From NCBI RefSeq assembly GCF_000621445.1, contig NZ_KK211277.1, positions 288,370-352,369 of the forward strand: DNA of 64,000 nucleotides, written 5' to 3'. Below, piece by piece: positions 25,641-36,026 of this stretch (positions are counted from its first letter, which is position 1; each line of letters opens with the position of its first letter). Below the pieces are notes generated by a model. The model was not told the origin of the DNA, did no database searches, and saw only the letters and a program-made list of their open reading frames with translations. Position numbers and translations under genes: made by a program. Source of the stretch: Alkalihalobacillus bogoriensis ATCC BAA-922 (GTDB lineage Bacteria > Bacillota > Bacilli > Bacillales > Bacillaceae_F).

Positions 25641-27494
25641 TTACCTCTCTTCCTTAATATCTTTTACTGGAATATAGTATCCATGGTCTTCTTTAACAGA
25701 ACGTGTGAACATCGCACCGAAAGTAATGACAAGACCAGCAACCGCAACGATGAGTGGTTCAATAACTGGGTTGTCGAAGCCCATCATAACAAAACCAAAT
25801 CCAGCAACGAACAAACCAAATGACATGACAAATGGGATAAATGAACCATTTGGCATATGAATATCTGCTAACGGCTCAGCCGGTTTCATTTTGCCATCAC
25901 CATGAACTTTTTCGTAGAACAACGGATCTAACGAACGAACTAATGGTGTTTGCGCAAAGTTATACTCTGGTACTGGATGTGCACAAGCCCATTCCAATGT
26001 ACGTGCATCCCAAGGGTCTTGACCTGTTTGTTGATCTTTACGATAAGCAGAATAAATCACGTTAATCACTAAAACGATAATACCTGCTGACATAAAGAAT
26101 GTTCCAATTGTACTAATCATATTCATTCCATCTAAGCCTTGGTCGCCAAGGTAAGTGTATACACGACGTGGCATACCCATTAAACCTAAGAAATGCTGAA
26201 TGAAGAAAGTTAAATGGAATCCAATATAAAATAGTGCAAAGAAAAGTTTACCTAATGTTTCATTTAATTTATGACCAAACATAAGCGGATACCAGTAGAA
26301 TAATCCAGCAAATAAGGCCATAACGATACCACCAACAATAATGTAGTGGAAGTGAGCAACAACGAAATAAGTATCATGGTATAAATGGTCAACAGGAGCC
26401 ATTGCAAGCATTACCCCAGTTACCCCACCAAGTACAAACGTTGGTACGAAAGACGAAGCAAATAACATCGCTGTATTAAATGTGATTTTTCCGCCCCACA
26501 TTGTAAATAACCAGTTAAAGATTTTAATCCCTGTCGGAACTGCAATCATCATTGTAGCAACAGCGAAAATAGAGTTAGAAATAGGTCCTAAACCAACGGT
26601 AAACATGTGGTGAACCCAAACCATGAATCCTAAAAACGCGATAATGATCGTTGCAAATACCATGGCAGTATATCCAAATAGACGCTTTCTTGAGAACGCT
26701 GGAATAACTTCAGAAATAATACCAAAAGCAGGTAATACAAGGATGTATACTTCAGGGTGACCGAAAATCCAGAAAATATGCTGCCATAACACAGCGTTTC
26801 CACCCATATCTGGAATAAAGAATTGTCCATCAAATAAACGGTCTAGCATTAGAAGCGCTAAACCAGCTGCTAATGGTGTGAAAGCAAATAAGATTAACAT
26901 AGATGTAATAAAAGATGTCCAGACAAACAATGGTAATCTCATCATTGTCATTCCCGGAGCTCTCATATTGATAATCGTAACGAGGAAGTTAATCGCTGAC
27001 AACAATGTCCCGATACCAGCTACCTGTAATCCTAGTACATAAAAATCAAGTCCACTTCCTGCGTAATCTCGACTCGATAACGGTACATATGCCGTCCAAC
27101 CAGCATCTGGACCACCACCAAAGAACCAACTTAAATTAACAAGAAATGCCCCAAAAAAGAAAATCCAAAATCCTAATGAGTTAACAAATGGGAACGCAAC
27201 GTCACGAGCTCCAATTTGCAAAGGAACAACAAAGTTCATAAATGCAAAAAGAAGAGGTGTTGCCACGAAAAATAACATGACGGTTCCATGCATTGTTAGT
27301 AGCTCATTAAACGTTTGCCCGCTTACAAAACTATTATCTGGATACATGAGCTGAATTCTCATAAAAACAGCCATGATACCAGCTTGAACGAAATAAAGTG
27401 TACCAGCGATTAAATATAAAATCGCAATTTTTTTATGGTCAACGGTTGTTAACCAATCCCATAATACACTTTTTGACTTTGTATTAGTAGCCAA
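25641..27494 (-). CDS. ctaD: cytochrome caa3 oxidase subunit I
   Basis: A 617-residue catalytic subunit with twelve or more membrane helices that carries heme a and the heme a3-CuB centre. Ligand motifs are present: MHGT (His69) for heme a, FGHPEVYILVLP with the CuB His and the cross-linked Tyr, VHHMF for CuB, and VAHFHYII for the hemes. Reduces O2 to water and pumps protons. TTG start behind AAGGAGGTAACCCCA. Confidence 0.97.
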   Translation of the reverse strand: MATNTKSKSVLWDWLTTVDHKKIAILYLIAGTLYFVQAGIMAVFMRIQLMYPDNSFVSGQTFNELLTMHGTVMLFFVATPLLFAFMNFVVPLQIGARDVAFPFVNSLGFWIFFFGAFLVNLSWFFGGGPDAGWTAYVPLSSRDYAGSGLDFYVLGLQVAGIGTLLSAINFLVTIINMRAPGMTMMRLPLFVWTSFITSMLILFAFTPLAAGLALLMLDRLFDGQFFIPDMGGNAVLWQHIFWIFGHPEVYILVLPAFGIISEVIPAFSRKRLFGYTAMVFATIIIAFLGFMVWVHHMFTVGLGPISNSIFAVATMMIAVPTGIKIFNWLFTMWGGKITFNTAMLFASSFVPTFVLGGVTGVMLAMAPVDHLYHDTYFVVAHFHYIIVGGIVMALFAGLFYWYPLMFGHKLNETLGKLFFALFYIGFHLTFFIQHFLGLMGMPRRVYTYLGDQGLDGMNMISTIGTFFMSAGIIVLVINVIYSAYRKDQQTGQDPWDARTLEWACAHPVPEYNFAQTPLVRSLDPLFYEKVHGDGKMKPAEPLADIHMPNGSFIPFVMSFGLFVAGFGFVMMGFDNPVIEPLIVAVAGLVITFGAMFTRSVKEDHGYYIPVKDIKEER

Positions 27495-27507
27495 TGGGGT
27501 TACCTCC

Positions 27508-28518
27508 TTATTCTATTGATAACGAACGCAAGTATGCAATTAACGCTGTCATATCTTCTTCACTCATGTCAGGGTAGGCTAACATGTTGTTACCTTGCTT
27601 TAATGATTCAGGATCACGAATCCAAGCTTCTAAGTTTTCATCCGTGAAATCAAGATAACCTGCAATCGTTTTACGGTTTGCAAAGTTATTTAAAGCTGGA
27701 CCACTCGCAGTACCCATACCATTAACAGCATGACAACCTAAACAGCCATTATTTTCGAATACTTCTCGTCCTTGTTGTGCTAATGCTTCTTGAGGTTCAG
27801 GAGGCTCTTGCATCCCTGCTACCCATGCATCATATTCATCTCTTTCTAATGCGATAAGTTTGAAGTCCATTAAAGCATGTTCTGGTCCACATAACTCAGC
27901 ACATTTTCCTTTAAATATACCTGGCTCATCAGCTTGTAGCCAAAGGTGATTCGTAATTCCTGGGATTGTATCCACTTTTCCTCCAAGTGCTGGTACCCAG
28001 AAAGAGTGAATGACATCTTGTCCGTGCAGTTCAAATACAACTTTCTCACCTACTGGAATATACACGTCTTGACCAGCGGTAAATCCTTCATCTTCGTAAT
28101 CGAACTGCCACCAGAACTGATGTCCTGTTACTTTAATCGTAACGGTATGATCGCCTTCTGGTTCAGTATCAGCTAACATAAACGACCCTGTGATCGTTGG
28201 AACAGCTAAGATAGCTAATAAAATAATTGGAATTACTGTCCACGTAATTTCTAACGCAGTACTACCATGAACCTGTTTTGGATATGCATCGTCACCAGGT
28301 TTTCTTCTAAATTTAAATAAAATAATAAAGAAGATCGAAAATACAACAACGGCTACAAAAATCATGATGACTAAAGATAGAATCATGTAATCATATAACC
28401 ACTGTGATTGTGGCCCTTTTGGATCAAGAGCCGTTAAATTTTCCTCACCACAACCAGCTAACAATAACGCAAGCAGAGTTAATGGAAGAAAACGTAATAC
28501 ACTTTTCCAGTTTTCCAT
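27508..28518 (-). CDS. ctaC: cytochrome caa3 oxidase subunit II with fused cytochrome c
   Basis: A 336-residue subunit. Lipobox LLLAGC with Cys23, two membrane helices (about 42-68 and 92-115), an extracellular cupredoxin domain with CuA ligands His171, Cys206, Cys210, His214 and Met217, and a C-terminal cytochrome c domain with the C259-x-x-C262-H263 heme site. This fused cytochrome defines the caa3 type. First gene of ctaCDEF. Confidence 0.97.
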   Translation of the reverse strand: MENWKSVLRFLPLTLLALLLAGCGEENLTALDPKGPQSQWLYDYMILSLVIMIFVAVVVFSIFFIILFKFRRKPGDDAYPKQVHGSTALEITWTVIPIILLAILAVPTITGSFMLADTEPEGDHTVTIKVTGHQFWWQFDYEDEGFTAGQDVYIPVGEKVVFELHGQDVIHSFWVPALGGKVDTIPGITNHLWLQADEPGIFKGKCAELCGPEHALMDFKLIALERDEYDAWVAGMQEPPEPQEALAQQGREVFENNGCLGCHAVNGMGTASGPALNNFANRKTIAGYLDFTDENLEAWIRDPESLKQGNNMLAYPDMSEEDMTALIAYLRSLSIE

Positions 28519-28593
28519 CTGAAAACAAACCTCACTTTCGCTCTATAGTCCCTCTTGTTTTATATACTTGATAGTCAGCTATTCTTTTCACAC

Positions 28594-28634
28594 AAAAAAA
28601 TTCAATTCATTATCTTAAAAGATAGTATTGAATT
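28594..28634 (-). terminator. terminator after ctaB
   Basis: AAATTCAAT/ATTGAATTT outer stem with TATCTT/AAGATA inner stem, then TTTTTTTGTG on the minus strand. It separates ctaB from ctaC. Confidence 0.75.
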
Positions 28635-28643
28635 TTCTTGGTT

Positions 28644-29600
28644 TTAAATATGAACAATGACCATAAGCACGAAAATAATTGTTAGGTAGTTTAAAGAATA
28701 AACGAACATGAATCTAGACCATTTAATATCGTCTTTCATTTTAAACCCAGCTAACCCTAAGACTAGCCACCCTAACCCTAATAATGCTGCTACAATCGTA
28801 TAGACAATACCAAATGGATACAACATTAATGATACTGGTAACAGTGCTGCTACATATACGACGATTTGACGCTTTGTCACATCAAATCCTGCAACAACTG
28901 GTAACATTGGAATTCCTGCAGCCCGATATTCTTCACAGCGTTTCATCGCTAAGGCAAGAAAATGTGGCGGTTGCCAGAAGAACATAATAAAAAATAAAAT
29001 CCAGGCGTAAGTATGCAAGCTAGGATCAATTACTGCCCACCCGATGAGCGGTGGAACAGCCCCAGACACACTTCCTACAATTGTATTTAAAGATGTAGTA
29101 CGTTTTGTCCACATTGTATACAACACAACATATACAAATAAACCAATCATCCCAATAATCGCTGCCGTTATATTTGCAAGGGATAATAAAATAATCCCGA
29201 TAGCCGATTGGATGAGCCCTACAATAAGTACATGTGAGCCTTGTAATTTCCCTGTAACAGTTGGACGGTCTTTAGTTCGTTCCATTAGATGATCAATATC
29301 ACGGTCAATAAAATTATTTAACGTACAACCGCCAGCCATTACTAGACCTGCTCCTAGCAATCCAAAAAGGACAAGATGAAATTGATCGAGCAAGCTAACA
29401 CCAGTATATTTTGCTGCTAGAAAAATCCCTGCAAAAGCTGTGATTAAATTTGATGTAACAATACCCATTTTAGCAAGTGTCACATAATGTTTCCATGTTT
29501 TTTCTTCCATGTCCGTTATTGAACTTGAATTTGGACTTGAAGTAGTAGTTGAATGTGTTAACACATCGCTTGCTTCTATTGCTGTATTGGATTTATTCAT
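28644..29600 (-). CDS. ctaB: protoheme IX farnesyltransferase (heme O synthase)
   Basis: UbiA-family prenyltransferase that converts heme B to heme O. A 318-residue polytopic membrane protein with the Asp-rich motif [19 protein letters not shown] and a second conserved loop near [21 protein letters not shown]. The N-terminal ~35 residues are Ser/Thr-rich and not conserved. The ATG at 29600 is 8 bp from GGGGGTG. Divergent from ctaA; the product feeds CtaA. Confidence 0.95.
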   Translation of the reverse strand: MNKSNTAIEASDVLTHSTTTSSPNSSSITDMEEKTWKHYVTLAKMGIVTSNLITAFAGIFLAAKYTGVSLLDQFHLVLFGLLGAGLVMAGGCTLNNFIDRDIDHLMERTKDRPTVTGKLQGSHVLIVGLIQSAIGIILLSLANITAAIIGMIGLFVYVVLYTMWTKRTTSLNTIVGSVSGAVPPLIGWAVIDPSLHTYAWILFFIMFFWQPPHFLALAMKRCEEYRAAGIPMLPVVAGFDVTKRQIVVYVAALLPVSLMLYPFGIVYTIVAALLGLGWLVLGLAGFKMKDDIKWSRFMFVYSLNYLTIIFVLMVIVHI

Positions 29601-29824
29601 CCACAATTCACCCCCTTTTTAGAGTATCACATATTACAAAACGTTTGCGTTAGCCAAATGTCGGTAATTTCTATTACAAAAAGTGACTAACTCATAAGAA
29701 CGTTTTCAGACCTTTTCTGATCATAAAGACATTATATCTTAATTTCTTATTTCTTTCATCAAATTCAAAAGTTTCACATTATCTTCACATTTAATATTGC
29801 CATAAAAAGTTCACTCTTCAATAA

Positions 29825-29853
29825 TTGACTTTTTTCCCTATTGTTCATAAGAT
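29825..29853 (+). promoter_or_regulatory. candidate sigma-A promoter for ctaA
   Basis: TTGACT at 29825-29830, a 17-bp spacer, and TAAGAT at 29848-29853, about 55 bp before the ctaA start. It lies in the 309-bp ctaB-ctaA divergent region. I see no confident activator box there. Confidence 0.5.
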
Positions 29854-29909
29854 CGTGTTATGCTTAATTTCTATCAATTTGATTCTACGAAATAGAAAGG
29901 GGAAAACCA

Positions 29910-30803
29910 TTGCATAAATCATTAAAAATATATAGTGTGATTACATCCATTGGCATGCTCATCGTCCTTATGCAAGGGGCTCTTGTTACAAAAACAGGTT
30001 CAGGTGAAGGCTGTGGTGCAACATGGCCGCTATGCTTTGGTGAAGTTATACCAACCTCACCTGCTATTGAAACGATCATTGAATATAGTCATCGCATCGT
30101 TTCAGGTATGCTAGGATTCATGATAATTATATTAGCCATATGGACTTGGCGGAAAATAGGGCACTTAAAAGAAACAAAGTTTATGGCTATCATGGCAATC
30201 TTCTTTATCGTTTTTCAAGGACTATTAGGAGCGGGAGCCGTCGTTTTTGGTCAATCTGAAGCCATTCTCGCCTTACATTTTGGAATTTCTGCTATCTCGT
30301 TAGCAACTGTCGTATTATTAACTGTACTCGTATTTGAAGACGGAAAATCTAGAGTACCTGCACCAAAAGTAACAAAAAGATTTCGTTATTTTATATATTT
30401 TGTCATCACATACACTTACGCTGTTATTTACACAGGAGCGTTAGTCAAACATACAAACGCAACATTAGCTTGTAGCGGTTTCCCATTATGTAATGGGATG
30501 TTATTCCCAGGTTTCATTGGTCCTATTGGTGTCCATTTTCTTCATCGCCTAGCTGGGATATCCGTTTTTATACTATTACTCGTTTTACTCATTATCGTTA
30601 TTAAGCATTATCGACATGAACCAACAGTATTTTGGGGTACAATTATAGCGTTTATTTTTGTACTAGGACAAGTCATTAGTGGCGTTGCCGTTATTTTTAC
30701 AGCAGCCGCACTTGTGAATGCCATGTTCCATGCCCTAATCATTTCATTACTTTTTTCAACACTCGCTTATTTAACGATGATTATTAGTAGAAAACCACAT
30801 TAA
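29910..30803 (+). CDS. ctaA: heme A synthase
   Basis: A 297-residue, eight-helix membrane enzyme that oxidises heme O to heme A for the caa3 oxidase. It has the N-terminal Cys pair (C35, C42) in GEGCGATWPLC, the EYSHR heme ligand motif (His61), the ALHFGIS helix, and a second half with ACSGFPLC and LHRLAGI. TTG start behind GAAAGGGG. Divergent from ctaB, the usual arrangement in Bacillus. Confidence 0.95.
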   Translation: MHKSLKIYSVITSIGMLIVLMQGALVTKTGSGEGCGATWPLCFGEVIPTSPAIETIIEYSHRIVSGMLGFMIIILAIWTWRKIGHLKETKFMAIMAIFFIVFQGLLGAGAVVFGQSEAILALHFGISAISLATVVLLTVLVFEDGKSRVPAPKVTKRFRYFIYFVITYTYAVIYTGALVKHTNATLACSGFPLCNGMLFPGFIGPIGVHFLHRLAGISVFILLLVLLIIVIKHYRHEPTVFWGTIIAFIFVLGQVISGVAVIFTAAALVNAMFHALIISLLFSTLAYLTMIISRKPH

Positions 30804-30809
30804 AGAGAG

Positions 30810-30850
30810 ATGGCTGTTCGGATTGCTGACGAACAGCCATTTTTCTTTCT
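30810..30850 (+). terminator. ctaA terminator
   Basis: An 11-bp stem ATGGCTGTTCG/CGAACAGCCAT, then TTTTTCTTTCTTTT. Confidence 0.88.
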
Positions 30851-30853
30851 TTT

Positions 30854-30920
30854 AAGAAAAACGCGGGAGCGTCTTTTCGTTTCAAGCATCTAGAATAAGC
30901 TTTCAAAGCTTCACTGCTAT
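30854..30920 (+). repeat. family A repeat, copy A5 (internal deletion)
   Basis: Left end AAGAAAAACGCGGGAGCG joined directly to the CTAGAATAAGCTTTCAAAGCTTCACTGCT right half. The middle GCGAAGTGCGGAGCCTTC block is missing. Between ctaA and the eis-like gene. Confidence 0.75.
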
Positions 30921-30931
30921 TTTCTTACTTT

Positions 30932-32131
30932 TTAAAAAAAGTCAATGAAAGCCGGTTGCTCGTCTCCTATCCTTTTTTCCCACTCTTCTAGCTCTTCATT
31001 ATTTCCTTTAATTGCTCCCATTTTAGCCAACTGCATCGGTCGTTTATAATGCATCAACATCGTCGTTAACATATTAATATTTACTTGAATTCCTCTTTTT
31101 GGGGGGTGTTGGCAAGCTCCATTGTCTGGCTTACTATCAAACTTTTTCACCTCATGTTTGTCCCCATGAAAGACTATCTGATAAATCCCATTATTCCAGT
31201 CGGCAAATGGGTCATATACATGAACAAATAAAGAGGACAGCGTCCCCGCCTGAAAAGGATAGTTTTCCAAAAATAGTTTGACATTTACAATTCTCGCCAT
31301 AAAATACGGAGATAATTCTTGTTTTACTTTTGGATTCGCAAACAAAAATGTTGATTCGTCACTTGACGGTAATGTTAATTCAACCTGATCTATCATTGAA
31401 TCATGATCCGCAATAAAATTCCATAATCCGCCTCTGCTATCTTCATCCGTATAAATAAGCTCAGAAATTTTCATTTTACGGTCTTTCACTTCATAAATGA
31501 TATAACCTGTTGGGCTATCGTCTTCACGATAATAAACAGATAAATGTAGTTTTTTCCTATTATATGTTAATTCATCCCACCATTCTTCTGTTCTTTTTAG
31601 CATGCCAAAGTAGGATTGACAATACGTATCATAAATGGAGTGCAAGTGAAAGGTTTGTTGAAGCGACTCCCGCTTCATCCATCCTACCGCAGTAATTTTC
31701 TTTGGAAGTTCATGTGAAGCTACAACTATCTTTTTCTCATCACAAAATATTTCCCATCCATATTTACGATAAAAAGGGATAGAGAACGGAAACAAATAAG
31801 AAAGTGTTACACCCTGATCATCCAACTCTTTCAATCCAATTTTCAGTAGGTTTCGAACAAGGCCTTTTCTTCTATGTTCTGGATATGTAGCGACTCCAGC
31901 GATCCCTCCCATTTTATATGCAACATTCCCTAACATCACCGTTAATGAAAGGACAGTCATCTTTGACTCCAATGTTTCTCCTTCAAAATAGCCATACGTT
32001 TGTTCTGGTCGCTTTGTCCTTATAAAATACGCTTTTTGTTCCTCAGTTAATTCATACTGAAACGCAAACTGAGAAAGTGTTAAACTCTCCTCCATCTCTT
32101 CCTTTGTTAACTTTCTAATTTCCCCCACCAT
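30932..32131 (-). CDS. Eis-type GNAT acetyltransferase
   Basis: A roughly 399-residue protein with two GNAT-like domains and a C-terminal SCP2-like sterol-carrier domain, the Eis architecture. Motif A of the first domain is GVATYPEHRRKGLVRNLL. The middle part contains SYFGMLKRTEEWW. Eis enzymes acetylate amines including aminoglycosides; the substrate here is unknown. The start is ambiguous among GTG/ATG/GTG at 32137, 32131 and 32128. Confidence 0.8.
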   Translation of the reverse strand: MVGEIRKLTKEEMEESLTLSQFAFQYELTEEQKAYFIRTKRPEQTYGYFEGETLESKMTVLSLTVMLGNVAYKMGGIAGVATYPEHRRKGLVRNLLKIGLKELDDQGVTLSYLFPFSIPFYRKYGWEIFCDEKKIVVASHELPKKITAVGWMKRESLQQTFHLHSIYDTYCQSYFGMLKRTEEWWDELTYNRKKLHLSVYYREDDSPTGYIIYEVKDRKMKISELIYTDEDSRGGLWNFIADHDSMIDQVELTLPSSDESTFLFANPKVKQELSPYFMARIVNVKLFLENYPFQAGTLSSLFVHVYDPFADWNNGIYQIVFHGDKHEVKKFDSKPDNGACQHPPKRGIQVNINMLTTMLMHYKRPMQLAKMGAIKGNNEELEEWEKRIGDEQPAFIDFF

Positions 32132-32159
32132 TATCACCCCTATTTTATTGAAATTGCCT

Positions 32160-32192
32160 CAAAGAAAAAGGCTAGAGATAAAGCCTCTAGCC
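32160..32192 (-). terminator. pycA terminator
   Basis: Stem GGCTAGAG/CTCTAGCC (32170-32177 with 32185-32192), then TTTTTCTTT on the minus strand. Confidence 0.8.
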
Positions 32193-32202
32193 CATGTTGT
32201 GC

Positions 32203-35200
32203 TTAATTTGACAATTCAATTAATAAATCTCCGGTTTGAATCGCTTCTCCATTCGTAACATGGACTTCTTTTACTTCGCCATCAAATGGAGCTTGAACCG
32301 TTGTTTCCATTTTCATTGCTTCCGTAATCATGAGATGGTCACCTTTTTTAACCTTATCTCCCTTGACAACTAACGTTTTCACAACCGTACCAGGCATTGA
32401 AGCTCCTATCTGGTTCGGGTTGCTCTTATCGACTTTCGCCTTTGCTTTAACAGATGTTTTTACATTCATATCTTTAATCATCACTTCACGTGGCTGACCA
32501 TTTAGCTCAAAGTAAACGATACGATTCCCGTCATCTTGCGGTTTAGAAATAGAAACGAGCTTCACGATTAACGTTTTCCCTTTTTCGATTTCAACTTCGA
32601 TCTCTTCCCCTAACCGTAACCCATAAAAGAATGTTGGTGTATCGAGAACAGAAACTTCACCAAACTGTTGACGGAAACGCTCATACTCCATAAACACTTT
32701 CGGATAAATCGCATAAGAGAGTATATCATGACTCGTTACTTGTCGATTTAAAGTATGGTATAACGTCTCTTTTACCTCTTGGAAGTTAATCGGGTCTAGC
32801 AATTCACCAGGTCTAGTTGTTAGAGGCTCTCTTCCCTTTAAAATAATTTGTTGTAATTCTTTCGGGAAGCCTTCGTATGGTTGACCAAGTTGGCCTTGGA
32901 AAAATTCCACAACAGAATCTGGGAAATCTAGGTTATCACCACGGTCATAAATATCATCTTCAGTTAAATTATTTTGAACCATATATAATGCCATATCACC
33001 AACAACTTTCGATGATGGAGTTACTTTTACTACATCCCCAAACATATCGTTCACTCGGCGATACATTTTTTTCACTTCATTCCAGCGATTTTTTAATCCA
33101 ACCGCTTTCGCTTGTTGCTGAAGATTACTGTATTGACCACCAGGCATTTCATGCTCATACACTTCTGTATGTGGCGCATTCATCCCACTTTCAAAGCCAC
33201 TATAGAACTTACGGGTACTATCCCAATAATCACTTAATTGCTCTAATGCTTTAATATCAACATTAGGCTGTCGTTCTGACCCTGATAATGCATAATATAA
33301 GCTATTCATACTCGGCTGTGATGTTTGCCCTGCCATAGAGCTTATCGCTACATCAACAATATCGACACCAGCTTCAATCGCACGTGCGTATGTGAATAAT
33401 CCATTTCCACTTGTATCATGTGTATGCAAGTGAATTGGAATATCAATCGTTTGTTTTAACTCAGTTACTAATTGATACGCAGCTTCTGGTTTTAGTAAAC
33501 CTGCCATATCTTTAATCCCTAAAATATGCGCTCCAGCGTTTTCCAACTCTTTTGCTAAATTTTTATAATACTGTAAATCATATTTTGTACGGTTTTTATC
33601 TAAAATATCTCCCGTGTAACATAGAGTCGCCTCGGCTATTTTTCCACTTTCTCGCACTGAATCAATAGTCAATCTCATACCTTCCACCCAGTTTAAACTG
33701 TCAAAGATACGGAAAACATCAATGCCAGCTGCAGCGGATTTATCCACGAACTCTTTGATTAAATTATCTGGATAGTTCGTATAACCAACCGCATTTGATG
33801 CCCGGAATAACATTTGCAATAAGACATTTGGCATTTTATTGCGTAAAATTAAAAGTCTTTCCCATGGGTCTTCATGTAAAAATCTCATCGCAACATCAAA
33901 TGTAGCGCCGCCCCACATTTCTGATGAAAACAAATGTGGTACCATTCTTGCAGTCGGTTCTGCAATTTGCTTTAAATCATGCGTACGAACCCTTGTTGCA
34001 AGCAAAGATTGATGGGCATCTCGGAATGTTGTATCTGTTAACAACACTTCTTTTTGCTCTTTTACCCATTTGCTTAACCCATCAGCGCCTCTTTCTTCAA
34101 GGATTTGCTTTGTCCCTTTTGGAAATGGCTCTGTATAATTTACTTTTGGTACTTCCGGAATATCTAGTACTGGTTTTTTTACACCTTCTAATCCAGGATA
34201 TCCATTTACAATCGTTTCACCGATAAATGATAACATTTTTGTTCCACGGTCTTTTCGTTTTGGAAACACAAAAAGTTCTGGAGTAGTATCGATAAATGAT
34301 GTGTTATATTCCCCTGAAAGAAAAGCTTTGTGCTGAACGACATTTTCTAAAAACGCAATGTTTGTTTTAATCCCACGAATACGAAATTCTCGTAAGTTTC
34401 GCAACATTTTTTGAGCAGCGCCTTCAAAAGTAAGGGCCCACGTCGACACTTTAACGAGCAATGAATCATAATAAGGAGTAATAACTGACCCTTGATAACC
34501 GTTTCCAGCATCAAGACGAACGCCAAATCCACCACCAGAACGGTAAGCCATAATTTTCCCTGTGTCTGGTAAAAACCCATTACTTGGATCTTCCGTTGTC
34601 ACACGTGACTGAATCGCATATCCATTACATGCGATGTCTTCTTGTTTAGGAATTCCTAATACTTTATTATGTAGCTCTTCACCATCTGCAATAAATAATT
34701 GGGATTGAACAATATCAACACCCGTAATCATTTCTGTAATTGTATGTTCTACTTGAATTCGCGGATTTACTTCAATAAAGAAGAATTCACCGTTTTCTGT
34801 TACTAAAAATTCAACAGTCCCTGCATTTATATAATTCACACTTTTTGATAATTGCACAGCTGCCTCACATATTTTCTCACGTAACTCTTGATCTAACGAT
34901 ACACTAGGAGCCACTTCAACTACTTTTTGATGTCGTCGTTGAACAGAACAGTCGCGCTCATATAAATGGACAATATTTCCATGCTTGTCCGCTAAGATTT
35001 GCACTTCAATATGTTTTGGATTTTCTACAAATTTTTCCACATACACTTCGTCATTTCCAAAAGCCGATTTCGCTTCTGACTTAGCTCTGTCGTATGCTTC
35101 ACTTAAAGCTTCTTGTGACCGGACAATTCTCATACCACGTCCGCCACCACCAAGCGCTGCTTTAATAATAAAAGGAAATCCATGTTCATTTGCAAACGCT

Positions 35201-35652
35201 TGAACATCTTCTAGACTGTTAACAGGTCCATCACTTCCTGGAATAACAGGGATATTTGCTTTAATAGCCTGTTCCCTTGCTTGTACTTTATCACCAAACA
35301 TAACTAAATGTTCTGTATTTGGACCAATAAAAATAATGCCTTCTTCTTCACATCGCTTAGCAAATTGTAAATTTTCAGACAGAAATCCATATCCTGGGTG
35401 AATCGCATCTACATCATTTCGCTTTGCAATTTCTAGAATACCTTCGATATCTAAATATGCTTCAATCGGTTTCTTACCTTCCCCAACTAGGTAAGCTTCA
35501 TCTGCTTTATAGCGATGGTAAGCACCCACATCTTCTTTGGAATAAATCGCAACCGTTCGAATATGTAACTCTGTGCATGCTCTAAAAATTCGGATAGCAA
35601 TCTCTCCACGATTTGCTACTAGAACCTTTTTAATGTTCTTTAACCCATCCAT
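32203..35652 (-). CDS. pycA: pyruvate carboxylase
   Basis: A 1149-residue biotin enzyme that makes oxaloacetate from pyruvate and bicarbonate. Domains in order: biotin carboxylase/ATP-grasp (about 1-455; glycine loop ALGGGGRGMR), carboxyltransferase TIM barrel (about 530-800; DTTFRDAHQS and HTHDTSGNG), the tetramerisation region, and a C-terminal biotinyl domain with EAMKME and biotinyl Lys1114. The ATG at 35652 follows AGGAGGAG. In B. subtilis ftsW lies just upstream; here ylaN does. Confidence 0.97.
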   Translation of the reverse strand: MDGLKNIKKVLVANRGEIAIRIFRACTELHIRTVAIYSKEDVGAYHRYKADEAYLVGEGKKPIEAYLDIEGILEIAKRNDVDAIHPGYGFLSENLQFAKRCEEEGIIFIGPNTEHLVMFGDKVQAREQAIKANIPVIPGSDGPVNSLEDVQAFANEHGFPFIIKAALGGGGRGMRIVRSQEALSEAYDRAKSEAKSAFGNDEVYVEKFVENPKHIEVQILADKHGNIVHLYERDCSVQRRHQKVVEVAPSVSLDQELREKICEAAVQLSKSVNYINAGTVEFLVTENGEFFFIEVNPRIQVEHTITEMITGVDIVQSQLFIADGEELHNKVLGIPKQEDIACNGYAIQSRVTTEDPSNGFLPDTGKIMAYRSGGGFGVRLDAGNGYQGSVITPYYDSLLVKVSTWALTFEGAAQKMLRNLREFRIRGIKTNIAFLENVVQHKAFLSGEYNTSFIDTTPELFVFPKRKDRGTKMLSFIGETIVNGYPGLEGVKKPVLDIPEVPKVNYTEPFPKGTKQILEERGADGLSKWVKEQKEVLLTDTTFRDAHQSLLATRVRTHDLKQIAEPTARMVPHLFSSEMWGGATFDVAMRFLHEDPWERLLILRNKMPNVLLQMLFRASNAVGYTNYPDNLIKEFVDKSAAAGIDVFRIFDSLNWVEGMRLTIDSVRESGKIAEATLCYTGDILDKNRTKYDLQYYKNLAKELENAGAHILGIKDMAGLLKPEAAYQLVTELKQTIDIPIHLHTHDTSGNGLFTYARAIEAGVDIVDVAISSMAGQTSQPSMNSLYYALSGSERQPNVDIKALEQLSDYWDSTRKFYSGFESGMNAPHTEVYEHEMPGGQYSNLQQQAKAVGLKNRWNEVKKMYRRVNDMFGDVVKVTPSSKVVGDMALYMVQNNLTEDDIYDRGDNLDFPDSVVEFFQGQLGQPYEGFPKELQQIILKGREPLTTRPGELLDPINFQEVKETLYHTLNRQVTSHDILSYAIYPKVFMEYERFRQQFGEVSVLDTPTFFYGLRLGEEIEVEIEKGKTLIVKLVSISKPQDDGNRIVYFELNGQPREVMIKDMNVKTSVKAKAKVDKSNPNQIGASMPGTVVKTLVVKGDKVKKGDHLMITEAMKMETTVQAPFDGEVKEVHVTNGEAIQTGDLLIELSN

Positions 35653-35847
35653 AGTACTCCTCCTATAACCAACATAATAATTTTCATTGTTAGAAATGAA
35701 ATGATAGGAAATCAAGAGTTTGCCACTCTAGAAAACTTCCCCTTTATCTTTAGCTTTTCTCTATATAAAGATTATATTATCATGAAACGAATTTCAAACT
35801 CAAAACTTTTCTAAATAAAAACAACTTTCTCACAATTTTTAATGCTA

Positions 35848-35940
35848 AAAAAAACACGAGATTTTCTTTTCGTTTCTAGCAAAATACGGCCTTCAATCTT
35901 CATTAATAAACAAGCTTCACTACTATACCGACATTTTATA
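35848..35940 (+). repeat. family A repeat, copy A6 (degenerate)
   Basis: Recognisable but diverged: AAAAACACGAGATTTTCTTTTCGTTTCTAG..., then CAAGCTTCACTACTATACC. It lies in the 374-bp gap between pycA and ylaN, which otherwise holds only the pycA upstream region and the ylaN terminator. Confidence 0.6.
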
Positions 35941-35989
35941 TATTCTTATATAAAAAAAACTTGAATCTTTTTAGCTGTCTTGTTCTAAA

Positions 35990-36023
35990 TAAAAACCAAG
36001 CTACCAAAAAAATAGCTTGGTTT
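35990..36023 (-). terminator. ylaN terminator
   Basis: Stem AACCAAGCTA/TAGCTTGGTT, followed on the minus strand by TTTATTTAG. Confidence 0.75.
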
Positions 36024-36026
36024 ATA

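Noticed and set aside
33924..34226. 100-codon rightward frame inside pycA
   Set aside because: Antisense to the carboxyltransferase region; Leu-rich shadow with no start signals.
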